Positions 54,521 through 62,207 of a DNA stretch of 64,000 nt are shown here, piece by piece. The stretch is from Mycolicibacterium porcinum (GTDB lineage Bacteria; Actinomycetota; Actinomycetes; Mycobacteriales; Mycobacteriaceae): positions 14,105 to 78,104 of the forward strand of contig MSTD01000028.1 in the NCBI GenBank assembly GCA_001942045.1, given 5' to 3'. Position 1 is the first letter of the stretch; every line of letters begins with the position of its first letter. The position numbers were made by a program, and so were the translations under genes. Under the pieces are notes generated by a model, which saw only the letters and a list, made by a program, of their open reading frames with translations, ran no database searches and had not been told where the DNA came from.

Positions 54521-55132
54521 GTGCTCCAGGCCACCCCCCGCAGCCGCAAGGGTCAGCAGACCCGCGAACGGTTGCTCGGGGCCGCGATCGCCGAGTTCAA
54601 GCGCGGGGGCATGGCCGCTGCCGACACCGGTGCGATCGCGTCCGCCGCAGGCGTCGCCCACGGCACCTTCTTCTTCCACTTCCCCACCAAGGAACACGTC
54701 CTGGTGGAACTGGAACAACGCGAGGAGGCGCGGATGGCCGCCGAGCTCGTCCGATTCTTCGCCGCACCGCACGATGTCCGCGCCACCCTCACCGAATCCG
54801 TGCGCATACTGGAGAAGCTGGAGCGACGGCTGGGCCGTCCGTTGTTCAAAGATTTTCTGGCGCTGCATTTTTCCACCACCCGGCCACCGTCGGAGGAATG
54901 GGAACACCATCCCGTGCTGGTGGCATTGATCGAAGAACTCCGGCGTGCCAGGGACGCCGGCGAGATCCCGGACACGGTGGACGTGTTGCACAACGGCGCA
55001 TCGTTTTTCGCCGGGCTCTACGCACTGCTGATCACCATTCCCGACACCCCTGAGGTGCGGACCCAGGTGATCAACGAATATCTGACCACCTATCTCTACG
55101 GTATGCGGGTGAAGGGCTTAGGTTCGGGCTGA
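54521..55132 (+). CDS. TetR-family regulator of the membrane operon
   Basis: 203 residues. Helix-turn-helix: RKGQQTRERLLGAAIAEFKR then TGAIASAAGVAHGTFFFHFPTKEHVL. A C-terminal ligand domain covers about residues 80-195. GTG start at 54521; the -10 TAGCAT is six bases upstream, so the message may be leaderless. Divergent from the COX3/COX4-like operon, with a palindrome beside each start, so it probably represses both. The inducer is unknown. Confidence 0.9.
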   Translation: MLQATPRSRKGQQTRERLLGAAIAEFKRGGMAAADTGAIASAAGVAHGTFFFHFPTKEHVLVELEQREEARMAAELVRFFAAPHDVRATLTESVRILEKLERRLGRPLFKDFLALHFSTTRPPSEEWEHHPVLVALIEELRRARDAGEIPDTVDVLHNGASFFAGLYALLITIPDTPEVRTQVINEYLTTYLYGMRVKGLGSG

Positions 55133-55178
55133 TCGAAACGCGTGCCCATCGATAGCCGATGCGGATACAAACGGTGGC

Positions 55179-56420
55179 ATGACCACCGCCCCGAACGTGA
55201 CCCGTGTTTTGCCCGGTACGCCGGAGTGGGATGACCTGCTGGCGTCGATCGCCGCGGGCGCCAAGGACCGCGACCTCAACGACGAGAATCCGTTCGATCA
55301 GGTCGCCGCGCTGAAGCGGGCCGGATTCGGCACCCTGCGCCTGCCCGAATCCCTCGGTGGCGCCGGTTTCACTGTGCCGCAGCTGTTCTCCGCCGTGATC
55401 GACGTGGCCAAGGCCGACCCGATCGTGGCCCACATCTTCCGTACCCATTTCTGGTTCACCGAGGAGCGCCTGCGCACCGCCGACGATCCGGTGTCCAAAC
55501 ACTGGCTGGGCAAGATCGCCGAGGGCAAGATCTTCGGTAATGCATTCAGCGAGAAGGGTTCCCTGGCGGTGGGCAGCCTGGTGTTCAACACCCGGTTGCT
55601 GGCCGATCCGGCCGGCTCAGGATTCCGGCTGACCGGCGAGAAGTACTACAGCACCGGCACGCTGTTCTCCGACTACCTGACCGTGACCGCCACCACCGAT
55701 CACGACTCGGTGGCCAACGTCCTGGTACCGACCGACCGTGAGGGAGTGCGCCTCGTTGATGACTGGGACGGATTCGGCCAGCGCCGCACCGGAACAGGTA
55801 CCACAACGCTCACGAACGTCGCGGTCTCAGCCGACGAGATCCTTTCCGACACCCCATACGACGCCGATCCGGTGCCCACCGTGCAGTACGCCGCACTGCA
55901 GTTGTTCATCCACGCGGTGGTCGCGGGCATCCTGGCCAATGTCGTCGACGACGGCGTGGCGCTGTTGCGCTCCCGCGAACGCAACTTCAGCCATGCCGTC
56001 ACCGAGCGGCCCACCGACGATCCCCTGCTGCAACGCCAACTCGGGGTGCTGGCCAGCACGGCCTATGTGGCCCGGGCCGCGGTCCTGGATGCGGCCGCTG
56101 CGATCGGCGCCGCCACCGATTCCGCGGTCGCCAAGGTGCCCGATGCGCGGCTCGCCGCTGTGCCCGATGCGCGGCTCGCCGCGGAAGCCCAACTCAAGGT
56201 CGCCAAAGTCAAGGTCCACCTCGACGACGTCGCGCCCGAAGCCGCGACCCGGCTGCTGGAACTGGGCGGCGCGAGCGCGGCCTCCCGGCAACGCAACCTG
56301 GACCGGCACTGGCGCAACATCCGCACCATCACCCTGCACAACCCGGTGGCCTACAAGGCGCGGGTGATCGGCCAGAACCTGTTGGACGGCACGCCCGTTC
56401 CGGCCAACGCCTACTTCTGA
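55179..56420 (+). CDS. DszC/SfnB-type acyl-CoA dehydrogenase-like flavoprotein
   Basis: 413 residues with the acyl-CoA dehydrogenase fold. The usual catalytic glutamate block (YEGTxxIQ) is absent; instead the C-terminus reads RHWRNIRTITLHNPVAYKARVIG, the hallmark of DszC/SfnB and other two-component FMNH2 monooxygenases. Other blocks: KADPIVAHIFRTHFWFTEERL, GEKYYSTGTLFSDYL. Members oxygenate dibenzothiophene, dimethyl sulfone or phenols. A sulfur-scavenging role is inferred. It contains an in-frame 24-bp tandem duplication near residues 320-335 (VPDARLAA twice). Confidence 0.87.
   Translation: MTTAPNVTRVLPGTPEWDDLLASIAAGAKDRDLNDENPFDQVAALKRAGFGTLRLPESLGGAGFTVPQLFSAVIDVAKADPIVAHIFRTHFWFTEERLRTADDPVSKHWLGKIAEGKIFGNAFSEKGSLAVGSLVFNTRLLADPAGSGFRLTGEKYYSTGTLFSDYLTVTATTDHDSVANVLVPTDREGVRLVDDWDGFGQRRTGTGTTTLTNVAVSADEILSDTPYDADPVPTVQYAALQLFIHAVVAGILANVVDDGVALLRSRERNFSHAVTERPTDDPLLQRQLGVLASTAYVARAAVLDAAAAIGAATDSAVAKVPDARLAAVPDARLAAEAQLKVAKVKVHLDDVAPEAATRLLELGGASAASRQRNLDRHWRNIRTITLHNPVAYKARVIGQNLLDGTPVPANAYF
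56136..56183 (+). repeat. 24-bp tandem duplication inside the DszC-like gene
   Basis: Two adjacent 24-bp units (56136-56159 and 56160-56183) differ at one base and encode VPDARLAA twice, preserving the frame. It lies in a helix of the C-terminal domain. Probably a recent slippage event. Confidence 0.9.
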
Positions 56421-56541
56421 TCGAGTGAGTGGCGCTCCACTCGACTCGGAAGGCTTGCGCATCGTTTTCCACTCCTGGGTTGTGCTGGCACGAAATCGCG
56501 ACCCAGGAGTAGAAATCGGCGAGTCCAGGTAGCCGATTTCT
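56421..56541. terminator. Three consecutive hairpins between convergent genes
   Basis: The gap between the DszC-like gene and the SbcC-like gene is nearly all hairpin. (1) GAGTGG/CCACTC, 56427-56432 with 56437-56442, 4-nt loop. (2) ACTCCTGGGT/ACCCAGGAGT, 56471-56480 with 56501-56510. (3) AGAAATCGGC/GCCGATTTCT, 56511-56520 with 56532-56541, overlapping the sbcC-like stop. Two-way termination is likely; 2 and 3 abut exactly and may be a small repeat unit. Confidence 0.7.
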
Positions 56542-59173
56542 AGGCCGTTAGTTCGATGTGGTGGGCACCGCCGACACTGGCGTAGCGCTCGGGGCTGCAG
56601 GTCAACACGATGACCTGCCCGTCCCCGCCCACGGCGTCGAACACCGCGCCCATCTTGATCAGCCGGTCCGGATCGGTGAAGCCCAGCGCATCGTCGATGA
56701 TGACGGGCACGCTGTCTTCTTTGGCCACCATCGTGGCGCCGGCCAGCCGCGCCACGATGGCCAACTGCTCTTTGGCGCCGCCGGACAGTGATTCGTACGG
56801 CACGGTCCGACCGGACAGCGTGCGGGTCTTGATGTTGAGGTCACTGTCGACGTCGACCTCGAAATCCTCACCGAACACGAGCCGGCCCAAGCGTTGCACC
56901 TCAAGGCGGAACGGATCGGCGTAGCGCTGCCGGGTGGCGTCGCGGTGACGCGCCATCACCGAACGAAGCGTCTCGGCCGCCCGCGCCCGGCGGTGCACCC
57001 GCAGGTACTCGGCGTGGGCGTGTTCGCGTTCGGTCTCGGCGGCATCGAGATGCCCCTTGCGCCCCTGTGTGCCGTAGACCTTGCGCTGGGCGGCCACCTC
57101 CCGCAACGCCTCGACCGCGGTCCCGTGACGGGCATCGAGCAGCCCAGCGGTGCGGACCGCCTCATCCAACGCGGCGGTCACCGAATCCGGTTCGGTAGCG
57201 GACAATTCGGTCCGTAATGTGGCGACACGGCCCGCGCCGGCAACGGCTTCCTCCTCGGCAGCCTGGGCCTTGACGGCCAACTCGTCGTCACCGGTCTGCG
57301 CGCGCTGAACCTCCAACCGGCCACCCGCCACGGTCAGCTCGGCCTGGGCCGTGGTGAGCTTGTCGCGAAGCACACTCAGCCGGGTCGACTTGTCCGCCAG
57401 CTTCTTGGCCGCGGCTGCGACCAACTTGCGGCTGGTCTCGCTGTCGGCCACCGCCTGCCGGTGCGCGGCCACCGCGGTGTCGAGTTCGGTTCGTGCAGTG
57501 GCGATGTCGGCGGGCCCGGACAGCTCGAACAACCCGGTCTCGTCGGGCTGCCCGGCCCGCAGCTGCGCGAGCCGTGACCGCAGATCCGACAGATCATCCT
57601 CACCGGTGAGCGCATCGACGGTGGCGCGCAGCCGATCCCGGCTGCCGAGCAGGTCGCGGCGGCGGGCATCGAGGGCACGCGCCGCCTCCACACCATCGAC
57701 CCCGGCAGCGGTCAGCGCGGCCGCCAGTGCACCCTGTGCCTCGTCGAGCCGGGCCTGGGTCTGCGCGGCGGGCGCTCCCGGCACCACGCGAACGGTGAGC
57801 ACCCCGGGCACGTCGATCTCCGTGTCCGCCGTGGTGTTGACCGACCACGGTTGACGTGCCTCCAGAGCGACCCCGGAGTCGTCCACCCGGATATCGAGGT
57901 CCTCGACGGCGACGAGTTCGATGCGTGCCGAGGCGAGTTCGGCTTGTCCCGCAGCGCGTTCCACCGCTACGGCGGCAGCTTCGATGGCCCGCATCCCGGC
58001 ATCGTCGAGGCTGATCTCGGCGAGTTCGGCCGTGATTCGGTCGAGTTCCCGCGTGGCGGTGTCGATTTTACTCAGGCGGGTGGCCAACCGATCAGCCTCG
58101 TCACGGTCGGTCATGCGGGCCAGGGTGGCCCGGGCGGCCTCGACCTGGAGCTCCTGTTCCTGCGCCGCGAACTGAGCCTGTTCCGCTGCCTCCTCGGCCG
58201 CCTCGTGAACCTCACGCGCCGTGGTGGTTTCGCTCTCGGCCACCCCCAGGGCGGCCTGCAGTTCGGTGATGGCCGCAGCCCGCTCATCGAGCTCGGCCCG
58301 CAACCGGCGCCGTTCGGTGAGCGCGGCAGCCGACGCGGCCTGGGCCACCCGGGCGGCCTCGGCGACCACCTCGGCCTCCTTGAGCCGCTGCACCAGTGCG
58401 GCGACGGTCTCGGCAGCCTTACGGGCCGCTGCCAGCTCGAGCTGGGCCTGCTCCCGTCGACCGGCCAATTCGGTGACCTCGGTGCTGAGTTCGGCATGCC
58501 GGCGCACCGCGTCGTCGACCTCGGCCACCGCGGCGGCGCACTGCGCTACCTCGCCCTCGGCGGTAGCGAGTCGCTTGGTCACCGCGGCCCACTCTCCGGT
58601 AGGGCGACCGGTGGCGGTGAAGTAGCGCAGATACTCCGCGTCGATGCGCTCGATCAGCAGCGGCTCATCCCCGGAGAGCGCGACCGCCTCGCCTGCCGCC
58701 ACATCCAGCGCCCGGGCCAGCGCATCCGAACCCGACAGGTCCACCGGTGCGGTCGAACTGGACTGCAGCACCCGTTGCGCCTGCCACAGGCTGGTGTCGA
58801 CGGTCTCGGACAGCATGCCGAGCACCCGCTCGTGCGCTTCGTCGCCGCTGAGCTGCTCGCGGACCGGGGCGAGCACCGTCAACTGGGTCTCGGCCCGCTT
58901 GTGAAAGCGCTTGCGGTACATGAACCGGTAAGGGCCGGTGGAGATTTCGGCCATCACCTCGGCGCCGACGTCGGCATGCGTCGGCTTGACCTGCTTGACT
59001 TCCTTCTTGCCCGAGCGATCCTTGGCCTCCAACAGCAGATCCAGGGCCTCGATCATCGAGGACTTGCCGATCTCGTTGGCGCCGCTGACCACCACGACAC
59101 CGTGGTCGGGAAATTCGATCTCACGGTGGGTGATGCCGCGGTAGTTGGTCAGGACCAGGCGGTGCAGTTTCAT
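56540..59173 (-). CDS. SbcC/Rad50-like ATPase without zinc hook
   Basis: 877 residues. The N-terminal half-ATPase has Walker A GANEIGKSSMIEAL (31-44); two long coiled-coil arms rich in Ala/Glu/Arg follow (about 210-700); the C-terminal half has signature ESLSGGAKEQLAIVARL and Walker B VPVIIDDALGF. The CxxC of the Rad50/SbcC zinc hook is absent; only isolated cysteines (VAQCAAA, VLTCSPE) are seen. From memory it corresponds to M. tuberculosis Rv1278, next to an SbcD-like nuclease. The start overlaps the SbcD-like stop (ATGA). A DNA end- or hairpin-processing role is inferred from the pair. Confidence 0.85.
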   Translation of the reverse strand: MKLHRLVLTNYRGITHREIEFPDHGVVVVSGANEIGKSSMIEALDLLLEAKDRSGKKEVKQVKPTHADVGAEVMAEISTGPYRFMYRKRFHKRAETQLTVLAPVREQLSGDEAHERVLGMLSETVDTSLWQAQRVLQSSSTAPVDLSGSDALARALDVAAGEAVALSGDEPLLIERIDAEYLRYFTATGRPTGEWAAVTKRLATAEGEVAQCAAAVAEVDDAVRRHAELSTEVTELAGRREQAQLELAAARKAAETVAALVQRLKEAEVVAEAARVAQAASAAALTERRRLRAELDERAAAITELQAALGVAESETTTAREVHEAAEEAAEQAQFAAQEQELQVEAARATLARMTDRDEADRLATRLSKIDTATRELDRITAELAEISLDDAGMRAIEAAAVAVERAAGQAELASARIELVAVEDLDIRVDDSGVALEARQPWSVNTTADTEIDVPGVLTVRVVPGAPAAQTQARLDEAQGALAAALTAAGVDGVEAARALDARRRDLLGSRDRLRATVDALTGEDDLSDLRSRLAQLRAGQPDETGLFELSGPADIATARTELDTAVAAHRQAVADSETSRKLVAAAAKKLADKSTRLSVLRDKLTTAQAELTVAGGRLEVQRAQTGDDELAVKAQAAEEEAVAGAGRVATLRTELSATEPDSVTAALDEAVRTAGLLDARHGTAVEALREVAAQRKVYGTQGRKGHLDAAETEREHAHAEYLRVHRRARAAETLRSVMARHRDATRQRYADPFRLEVQRLGRLVFGEDFEVDVDSDLNIKTRTLSGRTVPYESLSGGAKEQLAIVARLAGATMVAKEDSVPVIIDDALGFTDPDRLIKMGAVFDAVGGDGQVIVLTCSPERYASVGGAHHIELTA

Positions 59174-60330
59174 GCCGCGCTCCCCCGATCCACGAGGCGC
59201 AGCAACAGCCCCAGTGCCGCCCTGGCGTCGTCGGCGCCGGCGCCATCGGTGCGTGCGGTGGCCACCAGCTCGTCCACCGCAGCGGCCGCGAAGCCTCCGA
59301 TACCCAGGTCGTCGAACTCGCCGTCGGCCGGCAGGACGGCGATCTCGGTGTGCCGCTCCCACAGCGTCAGCGCGGCGAACAACCGGGCATAGCGGTCCAG
59401 GCAGGCATCGAGTGCGGCCTTGTCCGTCACCGTGAGGGACCCCGTCAACGCCAGCCGCACCACGGTACGTTCCTTGTCCGCCAACAGATCCAGATTCAGA
59501 TCCAGGTCCGCGATGTCCCGATCGGTGTCCACCTCGCGGCGCAACGTGACGAACCTCCACCGGCCCACCCGCTGCGAGTCCACCCGGACCGCGCGGTGCG
59601 GATCGTCCTCGTCGATCTCCACCACCAGCACGTGACCGGGATCGGACTCGATGTCGTCGTAATTCGTCACCTCGGGTGAGCCCGAGTACCAGACCCGGCC
59701 GGTCGACCCGACCTCGGTGCGAGAGTGCTTGTCCCCCAACGCCACATAGTGAATCGCGCCGCGCGCCAGCGCGTCCTCCACGGCGGAGAGCCTGATCAGC
59801 GACGGCTTGTCCTTGTCCGGATCGAGGATGTCGACACCACCGTGCCCGACCACCACTCGGGTGACCCCGTCGGCCGGCAGATCCGCGAGGACATCACCGA
59901 CCAGGTCCGAGGTGGGCGCCTTGGACCGCCACGGTGCCGCCACGATCTCCAACCCGGGCCGCACCTCGTGCACACCGGCGCGATCGAGGACCACGACGTT
60001 CTCCGGGCATTCCGCGGTGAACAGCGCGCTGGTGTAGACCGACGCGGCATCGAGCGGGTCATGGTTGCCCGGCAGCAGATACACCGGCACGCCGATGGCG
60101 CGCATGGCCTCGAGCGACAAGCTGACCTCACGCGGTGCCAACTGGTTGTGCTCGAACACGTCACCGGACACCACCACGAACTCCGCACCCGACTTGGCCG
60201 CCACCGCGCCGAGGGCCGCGACCGCCTCACGGCGCGACGCCGAGTAACGGGGCTGGGCCTCACCGTCACCGGCACTGAGGAAGTGACGGGTCATGCCGAG
60301 TTGCCAGTCGGCAGTGTGCAGAAAACGCAT
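59170..60330 (-). CDS. SbcD/Mre11-like metallophosphoesterase
   Basis: 386 residues. Calcineurin-like nuclease with metal motifs in order: HTADWQLG (D8), VSGDVFEHNQ (D57), LPGNHDPLDA (N89-H90-D91), VVGHGGVD and ALGDKHSR. A C-terminal capping/interaction region covers about 250-386. ATG at 60330 chosen as the family start. Co-translated with the SbcC-like gene (ATGA), so they should form a complex processing DNA ends. Corresponds by order to Rv1277. Cytoplasmic. Confidence 0.87.
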   Translation of the reverse strand: MRFLHTADWQLGMTRHFLSAGDGEAQPRYSASRREAVAALGAVAAKSGAEFVVVSGDVFEHNQLAPREVSLSLEAMRAIGVPVYLLPGNHDPLDAASVYTSALFTAECPENVVVLDRAGVHEVRPGLEIVAAPWRSKAPTSDLVGDVLADLPADGVTRVVVGHGGVDILDPDKDKPSLIRLSAVEDALARGAIHYVALGDKHSRTEVGSTGRVWYSGSPEVTNYDDIESDPGHVLVVEIDEDDPHRAVRVDSQRVGRWRFVTLRREVDTDRDIADLDLNLDLLADKERTVVRLALTGSLTVTDKAALDACLDRYARLFAALTLWERHTEIAVLPADGEFDDLGIGGFAAAAVDELVATARTDGAGADDARAALGLLLRLVDRGSAA

Positions 60331-60434
60331 GGGCCCCGTCCCTTCCGGTCGACTCAACTTCCGAGCAAGGCGAGTGTAGGACTGGCCGCCGACAAGTCCC
60401 GGGACCTGCGGCGGCATGCCCTAACCTGGATCAG

Positions 60435-60947
60435 ATGGCCGAGCCGATCAGAACCCTGCTGCTGATGCGCCACGCCAAGTCGGACTATCCCGACGGCGTG
60501 GCAGACCATGATCGTCCGCTGGCCCCGCGCGGCATCCGCGAAGCAGGCCTGGCCGGTGAGTGGATCCGCGCCAATTTCACCGCGGTGGATGCGGTGCTGT
60601 GCTCGACGGCGACGCGGACCCGTCAGACGTTGGAGCGCACCGGCATCGAGGCACCCGTGCAGTACGCCGAGCGAATCTACGACGCCAGGCCGGGCACCGT
60701 GATCGATGAGATCAACGGAGTGTCGTCACGTTTCGGCACCGATCCGTCGACGGTGCTGGTCATCGGTCACGAACCGGCGATGTCCGCTGTCGCCCTCGGT
60801 TTGGCCGACGGCTCCAACCGCACTGCGGCGGAGAGCATTTCGCTGAAGTTCCCGACCTCGGCGATCGCCGTGCTGCGTACCGGCGACCCGTGGGACCAGC
60901 TCGCGCTGGGCGGCGCGACGCTGGTGCGCTTCCACGTGCCTCGTTAA
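60435..60947 (+). CDS. sixA: SixA-like phosphohistidine phosphatase
   Basis: 170 residues, histidine-phosphatase superfamily. The RHG-type motif is LLLMRHAKSD (H13 nucleophile), with CSTATRTRQT and the second histidine in VIGHEPAMS. Small size and the RHAK form fit SixA rather than phosphoglycerate mutase. In E. coli SixA removes phosphate from the histidine-containing phosphotransferase NPr; the target here is unknown. Divergent from the SbcD-like gene; its stop overlaps the lprC stop. Matches Rv1276c by order. Confidence 0.9.
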   Translation: MAEPIRTLLLMRHAKSDYPDGVADHDRPLAPRGIREAGLAGEWIRANFTAVDAVLCSTATRTRQTLERTGIEAPVQYAERIYDARPGTVIDEINGVSSRFGTDPSTVLVIGHEPAMSAVALGLADGSNRTAAESISLKFPTSAIAVLRTGDPWDQLALGGATLVRFHVPR

Positions 60948-61501
60948 GAGTTGGTGGCCAACGTCAGTTCCATGAGCTTGGTGGCCATGGGGCAGGCGTC
61001 GATGCCCGGCCCCTGCGGATTCACCCACCAACCGACCACACCGGCCGCGTCGCTGGCCACGCCGCATGCGCCGTTGAGCCCGTTGGGCCTCATGATGATC
61101 GAATCGACTCCGGCGATCCGGCGTTGTTCGATCGCGTACTGCAACTTCTCGGCGGTCTGGCGCTCGTTGTCCAGGCTGCCCTGCTCGTACCAGAACCGGG
61201 TGATGTCGACCAGGCCGGCCGGATTGGCCGCCTGCCAGCGGCACACCGCCCCGACGAACGTGCTCTGGATGTCCAGCGGGTCCGCACCCACAGTCTTCGC
61301 CAGGATGTCCGTGGTCAGGACGTCACATTCCTTGAGCAGGTTGGGATAGGTCTTCTCGGACTTGTTGTTGCTCGGCCCGCCGCCGGAGCCCTCCTTGGCC
61401 GCGGTGCCGTCCACCGTGGTGGTGCACCCGGTCAGCCCGACGAACACCGTCAGCCCGGCAAGCGCAGCCGTCAGTCCTCTGATCCCGCGTCGCGTCATCA
61501 T
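60944..61501 (-). CDS. lprC: Lipoprotein LprC (DUF3558)
   Basis: 185 residues from the ATG at 61501, which overlaps the lprB stop; an ATG at 61498 is the next codon. Signal MTRRGIRGLTAALAGLTVFV with lipobox LTGC. The mature part has the DUF3558 pattern YPNLLKECDVLTTDILAKTV, CRWQAANPAG and the late GACGVASDAAGVVGWWVNPQ. From memory nearly identical in order and text to M. tuberculosis LprC. Envelope lipoprotein of unknown function, co-transcribed with lprB. Confidence 0.9.
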   Translation of the reverse strand: MMTRRGIRGLTAALAGLTVFVGLTGCTTTVDGTAAKEGSGGGPSNNKSEKTYPNLLKECDVLTTDILAKTVGADPLDIQSTFVGAVCRWQAANPAGLVDITRFWYEQGSLDNERQTAEKLQYAIEQRRIAGVDSIIMRPNGLNGACGVASDAAGVVGWWVNPQGPGIDACPMATKLMELTLATNS

Positions 61502-62061
61502 TTGGAATTCACAATCGACTGGCGGGTCAGCTCCTTGGCGACCTCGCACGGATCGGGATAGGGCTTCTGGTCGAAGCTCACGGACCACTCGATGAAATCG
61601 TCGTCGAACTGGATACCGATCTCACACAGATTCACGTCGCCGGCCTTGAGCGGGTTCTCTCCCACGGCGATGAATCCACCGTGGCCCTCGATGTTGATGT
61701 CCTCCACGCTGGTCCGCGACAGCTCCTCGGTCTTGCGCTCCCGGCCGATCGGGCTACCCCGGAACCAGGTGAAGGAGAAGTGCGGCCCCAGGATGCTGCC
61801 ACCCTGCAGCCACTGACAGCCTGACGAGTTGGTGGCGGTGTTGACCAGCCCCTGCACCTGGGTCAACTCGGTCACCGTCTGGTCGGTGACGCCACCGCAA
61901 TGCGGAAAGTGCGGGCCGTGCTTGCTCTCACCGCCGGCACTCGGCGTCTCGGTCTGCGGAACCTGCGGGGGCGCCGGATCGCCGGAGGAGCAGGCGGCGA
62001 ACACCGGAACCATTGCCGCAGCCAACACCGCGAAGGCTCTGGCGCTGCGAGATCGTGGCAT
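61498..62061 (-). CDS. lprB: Lipoprotein LprB (DUF3558)
   Basis: 187 residues from the ATG at 62061; GTG codons at 62082 and 62091 are alternatives. Signal MPRSRSARAFAVLAAAMVPV with lipobox FAAC. Mature part: HFPHCGGVTDQTVTELTQVQ, CQWLQGG, GRERKTEELSRTSVEDINIE, FDDDFIEWSVSFDQKPYPDPC, the LprB pattern. Its stop overlaps the lprC start. Divergent from the ABC exporter genes. Function unknown; DUF3558 lipoproteins are confined mostly to actinobacterial envelopes. Confidence 0.9.
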   Translation of the reverse strand: MPRSRSARAFAVLAAAMVPVFAACSSGDPAPPQVPQTETPSAGGESKHGPHFPHCGGVTDQTVTELTQVQGLVNTATNSSGCQWLQGGSILGPHFSFTWFRGSPIGRERKTEELSRTSVEDINIEGHGGFIAVGENPLKAGDVNLCEIGIQFDDDFIEWSVSFDQKPYPDPCEVAKELTRQSIVNSK

Positions 62062-62207
62062 GGCGGCCGTGCGGACAGTCACGCCATGCACTGTAGCGGC
62101 AACACCTAAGCCCTATCCCGACATGCCGACTGACCTGGACTTTCAGCAACACGGACACACGGCGGTCAGACACCGACCGCACAGCTCGGGTGTGCAAGAG
62201 TAGCCAG

